Assembly: GCF_900104245.1 (NCBI RefSeq)
Contig: NZ_FMXN01000003.1
Span: 160,459 to 224,458 of the forward strand
Reading direction: 5' to 3'
Source of the DNA: Pseudidiomarina indica
Lineage (GTDB): Bacteria > Pseudomonadota > Gammaproteobacteria > Enterobacterales > Alteromonadaceae
Length of the DNA: 64,000 nucleotides
Position numbers and translations under genes: made by a program
In this document: positions 18,097-27,954 of the stretch, in pieces
Numbering within the stretch: position 1 is the first letter of the stretch
Layout of the letters: every line of letters begins with the position of its first letter
Notes under the pieces: model-generated
What the model was told of the DNA's origin: nothing
Seen by the model: only the letters and a program-made list of their open reading frames with translations
The model's database searches: none

Positions 18097-19638
18097 TTGT
18101 CCAAACAACTGGCCCGTTCAGGTTTGATTGTCAGCTTAATGACGTTGATTTCACGCGTTCTTGGGTTGGTGCGCGATGTGGTGATCGCCAATTTAATGGG
18201 CGCCGGCGCAGCGGCCGACGTGTTCTTTTTTGCCAACAAAATCCCTAATTTCCTCCGCCGCCTGTTTGCCGAAGGTGCATTTGCGCAAGCCTTTGTACCG
18301 GTCTTGACGGAATATAAACAAGGGCGAACGCTCAGCGAGCAAAAGTTATTAATCGCTCGAGTTTCCGGTACCTTAGGAACCTTGGTAACCATAGTGACAT
18401 TGGTTGGCGTCATTGCTTCACCCATTGTGGCGGCGTTGTTTGGTACCGGGTGGTTCTTGGATTGGTACCATGATGGGCCGCAAGGGCATAAGTTTGTATT
18501 AGCTTCAGATTTATTGCGAATCACCTTTCCTTATTTGTGGTTTATTACCTTTACTGCGCTCGCCGGGGCAATTTTGAATACCTTAGGGCGGTTTGCCGTG
18601 GCGGCATTTACGCCAGTATTTTTAAATATCGCCATTATTGGTTTTGCTATTTGGTTAGGGCCACACTTAGAGCAACCTGAATATGCGCTCGCATGGGGTG
18701 TGTTTGTCGGTGGGGCAGTTCAGTTTCTGTTCCAGCTGCCCTTTTTAAAACGGGCAGGGCTGTTAGTGCGTCCTCGCTGGGCTTGGACTGATCCGGGCGT
18801 GACCAAAATCCGCACCCTGATGATTCCGGCGTTGTTTGGCGTGTCTGTGAGCCAAATTAACTTATTGTTGGACACGCTGATTGCGTCCTTTTTGATGACG
18901 GGCTCAATCAGCTGGCTGTATTACTCAGATCGGTTATTGGAGTTTCCGTTGGGACTCTTTGGCATTGCCATTGCCACGGTTATTTTGCCGGCCTTAAGTT
19001 CCCGCCATGTGGATAAATCGGCGGAGGAGTTTAGCAAAACCTTAGATTGGGGCATTCGCACTGTGGTGTTGTTAGGCTTACCGGCGATGGCTGGCTTACT
19101 CGTGCTGGCAGAACCCATGTTGATGGTGCTTTTTATGCGGGGCGAATTCACCCCCGAAGACGCGCGGTTTGCGTCTTACAGTTTGTATGCATACGGCTCG
19201 GGGTTGTTGAGCTTCATGTTGGTGAAAGTGCTGGCCACGGGATTTTATTCACGGCAAGACACCAAGCGCCCCGTCCGTTACGGCATTATCGCAATGGTCA
19301 CCAATATGGTGTTTAACCTGATTCTCGCCATTCCTTTTGGGTACGTAGGGCTCGCCATTGCCACCTCCTTATCTGCAGCGATTAATGCCGGTTTGCTGGG
19401 CTATCACCTCTGGCGTGACGGAGTTTTGAAACGCTATCCCGGAACCGTTACTTATTTAGTTAAAGTGACCGTGGCGGTGATTGCGATGGTGACAGTGGTG
19501 CTCGTGTTACTGCCAACGCGGGAGTGGTGGCTGACTGTTGATTTTATGACGCGAGCATGGCAGCTAGCAGTGTTAATCGGGGCTGGCGCTGCAACTTATG
19601 GTATTTGCCTCTTGGTCTTACGGGTTAAATTTAGGTAA
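18097..19638 (+). CDS. murJ: Lipid II flippase MurJ
   Basis: A 513-residue polytopic membrane protein (about 14 spans) of the MurJ/MviN family, which flips lipid II across the inner membrane for peptidoglycan synthesis. Recognised from SLMTLISRVLGLVRDVVIANLMGAG, the NKIPNFLRRLFAEGAFAQAFVPVL block, and the family order of helices. There is no ATG near the N-terminus. The TTG at 18097 is chosen since GAGG lies five bases upstream and the protein then starts MSKQLARSG, close to known MurJ; a TTG at 18073 would add eight residues. The gene is followed by ribF after 111 bases, a conserved neighbour order. Confidence 0.94.
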   Translation: MSKQLARSGLIVSLMTLISRVLGLVRDVVIANLMGAGAAADVFFFANKIPNFLRRLFAEGAFAQAFVPVLTEYKQGRTLSEQKLLIARVSGTLGTLVTIVTLVGVIASPIVAALFGTGWFLDWYHDGPQGHKFVLASDLLRITFPYLWFITFTALAGAILNTLGRFAVAAFTPVFLNIAIIGFAIWLGPHLEQPEYALAWGVFVGGAVQFLFQLPFLKRAGLLVRPRWAWTDPGVTKIRTLMIPALFGVSVSQINLLLDTLIASFLMTGSISWLYYSDRLLEFPLGLFGIAIATVILPALSSRHVDKSAEEFSKTLDWGIRTVVLLGLPAMAGLLVLAEPMLMVLFMRGEFTPEDARFASYSLYAYGSGLLSFMLVKVLATGFYSRQDTKRPVRYGIIAMVTNMVFNLILAIPFGYVGLAIATSLSAAINAGLLGYHLWRDGVLKRYPGTVTYLVKVTVAVIAMVTVVLVLLPTREWWLTVDFMTRAWQLAVLIGAGAATYGICLLVLRVKFR

Positions 19639-19696
19639 GCGCATGAGGTTCCATCGGCAGAATCAGCACAGGTGTCTGGTTAGCCTTTGGCGACCC

Positions 19697-19705
19697 TGTT
19701 ATAAT
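19697..19705 (+). promoter_or_regulatory. Extended -10 promoter of ribF operon
   Basis: TGTTATAAT at 19697-19705 is a perfect extended -10 element (TGn plus TATAAT). No good -35 is seen, as is common for extended -10 promoters. It would start the ribF-ileS-lspA-fkpB-ispH transcript about 40 bases before the ribF start. Confidence 0.6.
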
Positions 19706-19749
19706 CGCCACTTTCTTTTATGACGGTAACATAGGCTTGCAAGGCAGCC

Positions 19750-20682
19750 ATGCAATTGATTCGTGGTATCCATAATATTCGCCCAGAACACCGTGGGTGT
19801 GTACTCACTATCGGCAACTTCGATGGGGTGCATTTAGGTCATCAAGCTGTGCTCGCACAAGTGCGTGCACAAGCCCAGGCGCGTGGCTTACCTGCCATGG
19901 TGATGACCTTCGAGCCTCAGCCGCAAGAGCTGTTTCAGCCGGACCGTGCGCCAGCGCGGTTAACCAACCTTCGCGAAAAACATGATGCTTTGGCGCAGCA
20001 AGGAATTGAACGCCATTTGGTGGTCCACTTTAATCAAAGGTTTGCCAACCAACCAGCACGAGACTTTATTGAGCAAGTATTGGTTGCCCAATTAGGGGTG
20101 AAGTTTCTCGTCGTGGGTGATGACTTTCGCTTTGGCAAAGGTCGTGAAGGTGATTTTACCATGTTGCAACAAGCTGGCCGTGAGCTTGGTTTTGAAGTGG
20201 TCGACACCCAAAGCTATCGCCGTCAGCAAGAGCGCGTGAGTAGCACGGCAACTCGCCGCGCCCTAGCGGCCGGTGATTTTGCTCAAGCCGAGGCCCTACT
20301 AGGGCGGGCCTATGCGTTTCAGGGGCGAGTGGTGCATGGCCAGAAGAAAGGGCGCACCATTGGCTATCCAACGGCAAATATTCAACTCAAGCGCTTGCAT
20401 TCACCGCTTCAAGGGGTATTTGCGGTGCAGGTTCAAATCAATGATGGCAAAATGTATGCAGGCGTTGCTAATATTGGGAGACGGCCTACATTAAATGGCA
20501 AGCAGATGCAGATTGAAGTGCATCTGTTCGATTTTAACGGCGATTTATATGGTCAGCAGCTGCGCGTCATTCCCAAACAATTTATTCGAGCCGAACAAAG
20601 GTTTGCAGACTTTCGTCAATTGCAGCAGCAAATTGCAGCCGATACAGCGGTTGCTTGGCAATCGCTTAAGCACCTAATCTAA
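19750..20682 (+). CDS. ribF: Bifunctional riboflavin kinase / FAD synthetase
   Basis: A 310-residue enzyme that phosphorylates riboflavin to FMN and adenylates FMN to FAD in the cytoplasm. The N-terminal adenylyltransferase half (about 1-185) has [14 protein letters not shown] and [16 protein letters not shown]. The C-terminal flavokinase half (about 185-310) has [15 protein letters not shown] and the [10 protein letters not shown] motif. Length equals the usual 310-315. It heads the operon with ileS, 41 bases upstream of it, as in many gammaproteobacteria. Confidence 0.97.
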   Translation: MQLIRGIHNIRPEHRGCVLTIGNFDGVHLGHQAVLAQVRAQAQARGLPAMVMTFEPQPQELFQPDRAPARLTNLREKHDALAQQGIERHLVVHFNQRFANQPARDFIEQVLVAQLGVKFLVVGDDFRFGKGREGDFTMLQQAGRELGFEVVDTQSYRRQQERVSSTATRRALAAGDFAQAEALLGRAYAFQGRVVHGQKKGRTIGYPTANIQLKRLHSPLQGVFAVQVQINDGKMYAGVANIGRRPTLNGKQMQIEVHLFDFNGDLYGQQLRVIPKQFIRAEQRFADFRQLQQQIAADTAVAWQSLKHLI

Positions 20683-20723
20683 TCCAAATTACGACAAGAC
20701 GTACAAGAACAGGAACCGAAATA

Positions 20724-23576
20724 ATGACCGACTATAAACACACACTGAATCTGCCGGAAACTGAGTTTCCGATGCGCGGGAATTTAGCGCAGCGTGAACC
20801 GCAGATGTTGGAACAGTGGTACGCGGATGACGTGTACGGTTTGATTCGTCAAGCGAAAGCGGGCAAACCAGTGTTTATTTTGCACGATGGCCCTCCGTAT
20901 GCGAACGGCGATATTCACATTGGTCATGCGGTCAATAAGATCTTGAAGGACATGATTGTCAAAGCGAAAACGCTGAGTGACTTTGATGCCCCCTATGTGC
21001 CTGGCTGGGATTGCCATGGGTTACCGATTGAATTACAGGTCGAGAAAAAATTTGGGAAGCCGGGGCAAAAACTGTCAACGGCGGAGTTTCGTCAGAAATG
21101 CCGTGACTATGCACTCACGCAAGTAGATGGCCAGCGCGAGAGCTTTAAGCGATTGGGTGTGTTGGGGGATTGGGACCGTCCTTACCTCACCATGGATCCG
21201 AAACAGGAAGCGGACAGTATTCGTGCGTTAGGCAAAATTATTGCCAACGGACATTTGCAGCAAGGCTTTAAGCCCGTGCATTGGTGTACAGACTGTGGTT
21301 CAGCGTTGGCGGAAGCAGAGGTTGAATATCAAGATAAACGTTCACCAGCAATCGACGTGGGTTTTGCACCGGTTGATACCAGTGCATTCGTGGCGTTATT
21401 TGACCACCCAGAACAGCATGCGGGTGAAGGGGATGTCATGGTGGTTATTTGGACCACCACGCCTTGGACGATTCCAGCCAACCGAGCGATTTCACTGCAT
21501 CCAAGTTTGGATTATGCCCTAGTGCAGGTGGCGGCAACAGCCGACCGCCCTGCGCTACGTTTGGTGCTTGCCGATGAGCTTGTGAGCACCGCAATGGCAC
21601 GTTGGGGGATTGATGATTACCACAAATTAGGATTTGCAAAGGGTGAGGCATTGGAGCATCAATTGGTGCAGCATCCCTTATTAGCTGATGTGCAGGTTCC
21701 ACTCATTCTTGGTGAGCATGTCACCACCGACTCCGGTACCGGCTGTGTGCATACCGCCCCTGGACACGGGGTGGATGACTTTATTGTGGGCCAGCGTTAT
21801 GGGCTTGAAGTGTATAACCCGGTGGGTGATAACGGTGTTTATAAGGACGATACCCCGCTGTTTGCCGGTCAACATGTGATGAAAGCGAATGACAATATTG
21901 TCGAAGCGCTGAAAGAAACGGGACGTTTAATTCATCATGAAGCGTATCATCATTCTTATCCCCATTGCTGGCGTCACAAAACGCCGATTATTTTCCGTGC
22001 GACCCCGCAATGGTTTATCAGCATGGATAAGCAAGGGCTACGGCAGACTGCTTTGGACGAAATTAAACAAGTACGTTGGGTGCCTGAGTGGGGACAAAGC
22101 CGCATTGAAAACATGGTGGATGGGCGTCCTGATTGGTGTATTTCGAGGCAACGCACTTGGGGCAACCCAATTGCGGTCTTTGTGCGACGTGATAACGACG
22201 AATTGCATCCACGCACCCTCGAGTTGATTGAAGAAGTAGCCAAGCTCGTGGAGCAGGACGGTATCCAAGCTTGGTTTGATTTAGATCCAGCAACCCTCCT
22301 TGGCGACGAAGCGAGTGAGTATCGTAAAGTGACCGACACCTTGGATGTGTGGTTTGATTCAGGGGTCACCCATGACACCGTTCTGAATACCACCGCGGGT
22401 TTACAGTGGCCAGCAGATTTATACCTAGAAGGTTCTGACCAACACCGTGGTTGGTTCCAGTCGTCACTGCTAACGGCCGTCGCCATGTATCAGCAGGCAC
22501 CCTATCGACAAGTATTAACGCATGGGTTCACCGTGGATGGACAGGGGCGGAAAATGTCTAAGTCCATTGGTAACGTGGTTGCTCCGCAAGATGTCATGAA
22601 TAAGCTGGGCGGTGACATTCTTCGTTTGTGGGTGGCTGCGACTGACTACTCCGCAGAAATGACCGTTTCTGACGAAATTTTAAAGCGTGCCGCGGACAGT
22701 TATCGACGGATTCGTAATACCGCGCGTTTCTTGCTAGCTAACATGAATGAATTTGAGCCACAGCAGCATGCAGTGCCAGCCGCTGACATGGTCGCAATTG
22801 ACCGTTGGATTGTGGCGCGCGCGGTCGCTCTACAAGCAGAAATTTTAGCGGCGTTGGATGACTATCAGTTCCACTTAGTGGTGCAAAAAGTGATGCACTT
22901 CTGCTCGATTGAATTGGGCAGCTTCTATTTGGATGTGATTAAAGATCGCCAGTACACAGCGAAACGTAACAGTGTGGCACGTCGTTCGTGTCAAACCGCG
23001 CTCTACCATATTGCTGAAATGCTGGTGCGCTGGTTGGCACCAATCTGTAGCTTTACGGCCCAAGAGGTGTGGGTTGCGTTACCGCAACAATTAGCCGATG
23101 GGAAGCAACGTTCGCCTTATGTCTTTACGGAAAGCTGGTATCAAGTGGATGCCGGCATGCAGGTCAGTGACGATGAGCTGGCGCGCTGGCAAATGGTGCT
23201 AGAAGTACGAGACGAAGTGAACCGAGCGATTGAGCAAGCGCGTCGTGCAGACAAAGTAGGTGGCAGTTTAGAAGCCGAAGTAACGGTGTATGCAGAACCT
23301 GCAATTGCGGCCCAGTTACGTAGTTTGGAAGATGAACTGCGCTTTGCCTTTATTACCTCGGCGGTGGTGGTGAATGAAGTAACCAGTGCGCCGTCAGGTG
23401 TTGAGGCCGGTGAGTTGGCAGGAGTTTGGGTGAGTGTGCAGGAATCAAGCCACCAAAAATGTGAGCGTTGTTGGCATCACCGTGCTGAAGTCGGTACCAT
23501 TACTGAGCACCCAACCTTGTGTCAGCGTTGTGTGACGAACGTTGATGGTGCCGGAGAGGAGCGACATTTTGCGTGA
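20724..23576 (+). CDS. ileS: Isoleucyl-tRNA synthetase
   Basis: A 950-residue class I synthetase charging tRNA-Ile. Visible are the HIGH motif in [16 protein letters not shown] (about residues 56-71), the KMSKS motif in [11 protein letters not shown] (about 609-619), the editing domain between them with [12 protein letters not shown] and [12 protein letters not shown], and the C-terminal zinc finger with Cys pairs KCERCW and LCQRC. Length matches bacterial type IleS. A good site (GGAACCGAAATA) precedes the ATG. It overlaps lspA by eight bases. Confidence 0.98.
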   Translation: MTDYKHTLNLPETEFPMRGNLAQREPQMLEQWYADDVYGLIRQAKAGKPVFILHDGPPYANGDIHIGHAVNKILKDMIVKAKTLSDFDAPYVPGWDCHGLPIELQVEKKFGKPGQKLSTAEFRQKCRDYALTQVDGQRESFKRLGVLGDWDRPYLTMDPKQEADSIRALGKIIANGHLQQGFKPVHWCTDCGSALAEAEVEYQDKRSPAIDVGFAPVDTSAFVALFDHPEQHAGEGDVMVVIWTTTPWTIPANRAISLHPSLDYALVQVAATADRPALRLVLADELVSTAMARWGIDDYHKLGFAKGEALEHQLVQHPLLADVQVPLILGEHVTTDSGTGCVHTAPGHGVDDFIVGQRYGLEVYNPVGDNGVYKDDTPLFAGQHVMKANDNIVEALKETGRLIHHEAYHHSYPHCWRHKTPIIFRATPQWFISMDKQGLRQTALDEIKQVRWVPEWGQSRIENMVDGRPDWCISRQRTWGNPIAVFVRRDNDELHPRTLELIEEVAKLVEQDGIQAWFDLDPATLLGDEASEYRKVTDTLDVWFDSGVTHDTVLNTTAGLQWPADLYLEGSDQHRGWFQSSLLTAVAMYQQAPYRQVLTHGFTVDGQGRKMSKSIGNVVAPQDVMNKLGGDILRLWVAATDYSAEMTVSDEILKRAADSYRRIRNTARFLLANMNEFEPQQHAVPAADMVAIDRWIVARAVALQAEILAALDDYQFHLVVQKVMHFCSIELGSFYLDVIKDRQYTAKRNSVARRSCQTALYHIAEMLVRWLAPICSFTAQEVWVALPQQLADGKQRSPYVFTESWYQVDAGMQVSDDELARWQMVLEVRDEVNRAIEQARRADKVGGSLEAEVTVYAEPAIAAQLRSLEDELRFAFITSAVVVNEVTSAPSGVEAGELAGVWVSVQESSHQKCERCWHHRAEVGTITEHPTLCQRCVTNVDGAGEERHFA

Positions 23577-24078
23577 TACAACACAACAGCAGCAATCAGC
23601 AAGTGGGCTCAAGTTTTTGTGGCTCACCTTGGTCTTGATCGTGATTGACCAGCTGACCAAACAATGGGTGATTCGGGTTTTCGATCTGTATGAAAGCATC
23701 GAAATTATGCCGTATTTGAATTTTACCTATGTGCGAAATTTTGGCGCGGCTTTCAGTTTCCTCAGCGAACAAGGTGGTTGGCAGCGTTGGTTGTTTACCT
23801 TGCTAGCGATCACCATCAGTGTGGTACTGGTTATTTGGCTACGCCGCAATCCTGGGCATTTGTGGCGGCAGAATTTAGCGTTTTCCTTGATTCTTGCAGG
23901 GGCAATTGGCAACGTTATCGACCGCTTGATATATGGGTATGTCATTGACTTTATTGATGTGTATGTCAACCAATGGCATTGGCCTGCGTTTAACGTGGCA
24001 GATTCAGCCATCACAGTTGGTGCTATCTTAATGTTAGTAGAAGCAGTTTTTGAGCCGCGGCGGGAGTCTCAGTCATGA
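23569..24078 (+). CDS. lspA: Lipoprotein signal peptidase (signal peptidase II)
   Basis: A 169-residue inner membrane aspartyl protease that cuts prolipoproteins before the lipidated cysteine. Four membrane spans and the two catalytic aspartates are seen in the motifs [18 protein letters not shown] and [11 protein letters not shown]. The start is taken as TTG at 23569, seven bases after GGAGAGGAG; an ATG at 23542 would lie deep inside ileS and before the ribosome-binding site. It overlaps the end of ileS by eight bases and the start of fkpB by four (ATGA). Confidence 0.95.
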   Translation: MRDTTQQQQSASGLKFLWLTLVLIVIDQLTKQWVIRVFDLYESIEIMPYLNFTYVRNFGAAFSFLSEQGGWQRWLFTLLAITISVVLVIWLRRNPGHLWRQNLAFSLILAGAIGNVIDRLIYGYVIDFIDVYVNQWHWPAFNVADSAITVGAILMLVEAVFEPRRESQS

Positions 24079-24512
24079 TCAGTCGTCTGGCGATCGAACA
24101 TGGTCGCGAAGTGATTTTGCATTTCACCATTAAACTGACCGATGATTCGGTGGCTGATAGCACCAAAGTAGCGGGGAAGCCAGCGAAGTTTCGGATGGGA
24201 GATGGCTCGCTGACTGAAAATTTTGAAGCTTGCTTGGTGGGTCTCAAAGCTGGGGATGAACGCGAGTTCGAACTGGCCCCTGAAGATGCTTTTGGCATGC
24301 CAAATCCGGACAACTATTATCAAGTCGCGACAACGAAGTTTGGTGAGCGGCCTGACATTGGTCAGATTTTTATGTTCCCCCAGCCTGAAGGCGTGGAGCT
24401 TCCAGGTATTGTGCGTGCAGTGAACGAACAATTTGTGACCATTGATTTCAATCATCCGCTGGCGGGGCAACGGGTGCGCTTTGCGGTTGAAATTATTGCA
24501 GTGAACCCCTAA
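24075..24512 (+). CDS. fkpB: FKBP-type peptidyl-prolyl isomerase (SlpA/FkpB)
   Basis: A 145-residue cytoplasmic FKBP-fold isomerase and chaperone of the SlpA type. The IF domain insertion is visible between the two FKBP parts: FTIKLTDDSVADSTK at the start, AGDEREFELAPEDAFG in the middle and FNHPLAGQRVRFAVEI at the end, which is the family signature. The position between lspA and ispH is the conserved order in Escherichia coli and relatives. Confidence 0.95.
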   Translation: MISRLAIEHGREVILHFTIKLTDDSVADSTKVAGKPAKFRMGDGSLTENFEACLVGLKAGDEREFELAPEDAFGMPNPDNYYQVATTKFGERPDIGQIFMFPQPEGVELPGIVRAVNEQFVTIDFNHPLAGQRVRFAVEIIAVNP

Positions 24513-24551
24513 TAAAAGCCTGTACTGATGCAGGCGTGATTGGAGTTTATC

Positions 24552-25496
24552 ATGAATATTGTATTGGCAAATCCACGAGGATTTTGTGCGGGAGTTGACC
24601 GTGCGATCACCATTGTGGAACGAGCACTGGAGATCTTTGAGCCGCCCATTTATGTGCGACACGAAGTCGTGCACAACAAATACGTGGTGGATTCGTTGCG
24701 TCAGCGCGGTGCGGTGTTTGTTGATGAACTGCATGAGGTGCCAGACGATAGCATTGTGATTTTTTCTGCCCACGGGGTATCACAAGCAGTGCGCCAAGAA
24801 GCTAAAGACCGAGGGTTACGGGTGTTTGATGCCACCTGCCCACTGGTGACGAAAGTACATATGGAAGTCACGCGGGCTAGTCGTAAAGGACAAGAGTGTG
24901 TGCTGATTGGGCATGCAGGCCACCCTGAAGTTGAAGGCACCATGGGGCAATATGACAATGCCACGGGCGGGATCTACTTGGTAGAATCTGTTGAAGATGT
25001 GGCCACCTTGGAAGTAAAAGACCCCACGCAATTGCACTATATGAGCCAAACCACTTTGTCAGTGGATGATACGGCCGCTGTCATTGATGCCTTACGGGCT
25101 AAGTTTCCTACTATTCAAGGGCCTCGTAAAGATGATATCTGCTATGCCACCCAGAATCGTCAGGATGCAGTACGCGAGATTGCCGCAGAAGTCGATTTGC
25201 TCTTGGTGGTAGGAGCGCGTAATAGCTCAAACTCTAACCGGCTGCGTGAACTGGCTGAAAAAATGGGCACCACTGCCTATTTGATTGACGACGCATCTTG
25301 TATTGACCGAGCGTGGCTCAATGACTGTGAGAATATTGGTGTGACAGCCGGCGCTTCAGCTCCCGAAATTCTGGTACGGGATGTGATTGCCCAGTTGCAA
25401 GCTTGGGGTGGCAGTACTGCACAAGAGCGCAGTGGGCGCGAAGAAAACATTACTTTTTCAATTCCACCCGAGTTGCGAGTGGTCGAAGTTCAATAA
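24552..25496 (+). CDS. ispH: 4-hydroxy-3-methylbut-2-enyl diphosphate reductase
   Basis: A 314-residue [4Fe-4S] reductase, last step of the methylerythritol phosphate isoprenoid pathway, making IPP and DMAPP. Seen: [14 protein letters not shown] at the N-terminus with the first cluster cysteine, [12 protein letters not shown] with the second, and the third in [12 protein letters not shown] to ASCIDRAWL. The ATG at 24552 is preceded by TTGGAG and gives the usual length; an in-frame TTG at 24540 is the ribosome-binding site itself. A strong terminator follows at once. Confidence 0.97.
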   Translation: MNIVLANPRGFCAGVDRAITIVERALEIFEPPIYVRHEVVHNKYVVDSLRQRGAVFVDELHEVPDDSIVIFSAHGVSQAVRQEAKDRGLRVFDATCPLVTKVHMEVTRASRKGQECVLIGHAGHPEVEGTMGQYDNATGGIYLVESVEDVATLEVKDPTQLHYMSQTTLSVDDTAAVIDALRAKFPTIQGPRKDDICYATQNRQDAVREIAAEVDLLLVVGARNSSNSNRLRELAEKMGTTAYLIDDASCIDRAWLNDCENIGVTAGASAPEILVRDVIAQLQAWGGSTAQERSGREENITFSIPPELRVVEVQ

Positions 25497-25505
25497 CACC
25501 CTACA

Positions 25506-25883
25506 TTAGCGCCAGCACTCTGCTGGCGCTTTTTCATCTCGATGGGATAACGACAGTATCTCACATGGCCCATCACCAGCAGTGGTTGCTTGGGCAATTA
25601 AGGTATAGCTGGTAGCGCTCATGTCGGCAATCTGAAACCGATAATGCGGATTAACAGGTACCGTATTAAGCAAGTTCAGATCAGCGTAATGCCCATAAAC
25701 TAGGTAGTGATGTTCTTGCGCCAGCTGCAAGGTTAACAGTTGCTGAATCGCTTCGGCGCGTCTGGCTTGGTATACCTGCGTACTCGCATTGGGGAGTAAT
25801 AAGGATGTCAGGAACCCGATAATTGCGACGACCACCATCAGTTCCAGCAGTGACCAGCCCAAACTTTTGCCTCTTCTTCGCAT
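25506..25883 (-). CDS. pilE: Type IV pilin-like protein (PilE type)
   Basis: A 125-residue prepilin. The start at 25883 (MRRRGKSLG) follows GAAGGAAAG on the minus strand; a longer frame upstream has no support and overlaps the divergent gene. The prepilin peptidase site is KSLG/WSLLELMVVVAIIGFL with Glu at mature position 5; the first mature residue is Trp rather than the usual Phe. A C-terminal Cys pair (GPCEIL and AECW) would close the D-region loop. Minor pilins of this type prime or cap type IV pili. It lies alone on the minus strand, divergent from the other four pilin genes. Confidence 0.87.
   Translation of the reverse strand: MRRRGKSLGWSLLELMVVVAIIGFLTSLLLPNASTQVYQARRAEAIQQLLTLQLAQEHHYLVYGHYADLNLLNTVPVNPHYRFQIADMSATSYTLIAQATTAGDGPCEILSLSHRDEKAPAECWR
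25508..25534 (+). terminator. Terminator of ispH operon, inside the convergent pilin gene
   Basis: AGCGCCAGCA (25508-25517) and TGCTGGCGCT (25521-25530) form a 10 bp perfect stem with loop CTC, followed by five T. The left arm starts within the stop codon of the minus-strand pilin gene, so the same bases code for its last residues. Confidence 0.88.
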
Positions 25884-25947
25884 TATTTTCTTTCCTTCGA
25901 TTAAGCTTATCCTAAGGTTAGTTAAACGAATTGGAGGGCAAGCTGCA

Positions 25948-26472
25948 ATGCCGACAGGATTCTCGTTATTGGAGTTGATGGTGGTATTGGTGATTCTGAT
26001 TGTGGCCCTTGGCTGGGGGCTACCCAGTGTGCAAGCACTCACCACCACGTTGCGATTACAGGCGGCAGCCCATGATACCTATGCGTTATTGCAGCAGGCT
26101 CGATGGCAAGCAATGCAGGATCATGTGCCTCGGTTTGTGGTTTGGCAGGGCAGTGGTGAACATTGGTGTGTGGCGATTAGCTTACAGGCAGAGTGCGATT
26201 GCCGACAGCAGGAATGCGCCATCACTGATGGCGATTTCCGTCTCCACAGTCATGCTTATCCTGGGGTGATGTTACAAGGGAATACCTTTGCGCAAGGCTC
26301 CATGACCCGGTTCGATGGTCAGCGAGGGCTCACTCACGCCTATGCGGGGGGTGTGTCTTATGCAGCGAGCTTAGGAGCGCAGGACTCGAGAGGGTTGCGG
26401 GTGATTGTCAGTACCCTAGGGCGGGTACGCATCTGTCAACAAGGCGTGGTGGGGAGCTATGCTGCTTGTTAA
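25948..26472 (+). CDS. fimT: GspH/FimT family minor pseudopilin
   Basis: A 174-residue prepilin with a very short leader, MPTG/FSLLELMVVLVILIVALGWGLPSV, and Glu at mature position 5. The start at 25948 follows TTGGAGGG. The globular part has several Cys (WCVAIS, CDCRQQECAI, ICQQG) and matches the GspH/FimT/FimU layout of about 160-190 residues. Minor pilins of this kind form the initiation complex of type IV pili. It overlaps the next gene by 14 bases. Confidence 0.85.
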   Translation: MPTGFSLLELMVVLVILIVALGWGLPSVQALTTTLRLQAAAHDTYALLQQARWQAMQDHVPRFVVWQGSGEHWCVAISLQAECDCRQQECAITDGDFRLHSHAYPGVMLQGNTFAQGSMTRFDGQRGLTHAYAGGVSYAASLGAQDSRGLRVIVSTLGRVRICQQGVVGSYAAC

Positions 26473-27082
26473 TTTCGAACAGCGGCAGCAACCGCTCTGG
26501 ACCGTGACAGCGGGCTTCAGTTTGCTTGAATTGATCGTGGGCATGGCGCTTGGTTTGCTGCTAATCACTGGAATGATGACCATGGTGACGCAGGTGTTGG
26601 CCAGTCAAGCCCGCACTTTGCAATTAGCGCAAGCCCAAGAAGAGGCGAACATGGCCTTAGCATTCATGGTGCAAGAGCTTCGCCGTGCTGGCTATTGGGC
26701 TCATGCAGCACAACGTTCTAGCGAGCCAACGCCATTTGAACTGCCATCAAAGGGGCCGTTTCATTGCGTTTTGTTTAGCTACGATGCCAATGGGAATGGG
26801 CAGCATGATGGCGACTCCGAATTATTCGGCTTTCGTTTGCATCAGTATCAAATCCAACGTCGCCAACGCGGGGCAAACTGCGAACAGTCGGGTTGGGAGA
26901 GTATGACCCATTCAGCTCAGTTACGGGTATTAGCGTTGAACTTTGAATCTCTGCCACGACATCACTCTAAGCTCCCATTACTGCGCATTCGCATGACCAT
27001 TAGCCATCCGCAGCAGCTGCAGTGGCTACGCGAACTCCAAATGACAGTGAGCGTGCGTAATGGGGAGCTGCAGGTCGAATGA
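26459..27082 (+). CDS. pilW: PilW-type minor pilin
   Basis: A 207-residue prepilin with an 18-residue leader ending TAG/FSLLELIVGMALGLLLITG and Glu at mature position 5. The segment LAQAQEEANMALAFMVQELRRAGYWA after the hydrophobic helix is characteristic of PilW. It overlaps fimT by 14 and the following gene by four bases (ATGA), so the cluster is translationally coupled. Somewhat shorter than many PilW proteins. Confidence 0.83.
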   Translation: MLLVNFEQRQQPLWTVTAGFSLLELIVGMALGLLLITGMMTMVTQVLASQARTLQLAQAQEEANMALAFMVQELRRAGYWAHAAQRSSEPTPFELPSKGPFHCVLFSYDANGNGQHDGDSELFGFRLHQYQIQRRQRGANCEQSGWESMTHSAQLRVLALNFESLPRHHSKLPLLRIRMTISHPQQLQWLRELQMTVSVRNGELQVE

Positions 27083-27516
27083 GCGAGACAACTCCTACGC
27101 GAATGCGCGGCTTCGCCACCTTAGGCACGGCGGTGTTGCTATTGAGCATGATGGTGATGGCCACGCTCTATCGCGCTCAATTTGCTCGCTTCGAGCAACG
27201 GATCCTTACTCTCGATATTCGCCAACAGGCGTTGCTTCTCGCCGCAGATGCTGTGTTAGAGAGAGGGGTGGCGCAGGTCATGGCGGAACCTTCATTGCAT
27301 GTCCCTTTACTGCAACGAGGGCAATTGAATGACATCGACTATGTGCTCGAAGTACAACGGTATGAGCCGCGGGAGGAGTTTGCTGATGAAGAATTGCTCC
27401 TGATTCGCGTTATCGTTCAGCACCCCCAGGACGGCGGGGAATTACGGCAAGAGCAACAGGTCCGCTTCAGTCCCCGAGGAATTGAGCGGGTGAGGGGGAG
27501 TTGGCGTGACTTTTGA
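27079..27516 (+). CDS. pilX: PilX-type minor pilin
   Basis: A 145-residue protein with a short basic N-terminus and RGFATLGTAVLLLSMMVMATLYRAQ, a pilin-like helix that lacks Glu at position 5. Lack of this glutamate is known for tip pilins of the GspK/PilX class, which do not need it for assembly (family knowledge). A coiled region with ILTLDIRQQALLLAADAVLERG follows. Assignment rests mainly on position between pilW and pilV. Overlaps pilV by 11 bases. Confidence 0.7.
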   Translation: MSETTPTRMRGFATLGTAVLLLSMMVMATLYRAQFARFEQRILTLDIRQQALLLAADAVLERGVAQVMAEPSLHVPLLQRGQLNDIDYVLEVQRYEPREEFADEELLLIRVIVQHPQDGGELRQEQQVRFSPRGIERVRGSWRDF

Positions 27517-27886
27517 GCGGATGAAGGGGCCTCGTTGGCAAGGGTTTAGTTTGGTTGAGGTGATGGTCACGTTACTGATTGTGAGTATTGGTATTACAGC
27601 GACGGTCACCTTTCAACGTGAGCTGGTGCGTCGTGCTGTGGCTGCCGAGCAGGTCATGTATGCGTGGCAGGTGCTCAGCGAATTTCATGAGCGCTTGCGG
27701 GCAGGCGATCACCCATTAAATGTTTCTGGGCAACAGCAGGTGGCGCGACCTCCTTATCTATTTGAGGTCAGCTGGTCATCAGCTGCAGGAAAGGGCGCTT
27801 TCGAAGTTCAAGTGCAATGGCAAAGTCAGGCACAAAAAAAGCAGACAATTACTGCGAAAAGCCATGAAATCCGTGATAAACAGTGA
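27506..27886 (+). CDS. pilV: PilV-type minor pilin
   Basis: A 126-residue prepilin starting with GTG at 27506 behind GGGGGAG, or ATG at 27521. The processing site is WQG/FSLVEVMVTLLIVSIGI with Glu at mature position 5. PilV proteins often have 150-180 residues, so this is a short version with a small globular domain. No pilY1 follows; instead the ccm operon starts 68 bases later. Confidence 0.78.
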   Translation: MTFERMKGPRWQGFSLVEVMVTLLIVSIGITATVTFQRELVRRAVAAEQVMYAWQVLSEFHERLRAGDHPLNVSGQQQVARPPYLFEVSWSSAAGKGAFEVQVQWQSQAQKKQTITAKSHEIRDKQ

Positions 27887-27954
27887 TCCAAAATGCTGCC
27901 AGCTATGATAGTATCACATCACTTTTGTTGGCCGTATAGGTTGCCCTAAGACAC

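Noticed and set aside
21974..22486. 170-residue minus-strand frame over ileS
   Set aside because: Antisense to the IleS catalytic core; no start signal or recognisable motif.
24069..24773. 234-residue minus-strand frame over lspA, fkpB and ispH
   Set aside because: Fully antisense to three recognised essential genes, rich in His and Arg without any domain; a shadow frame.
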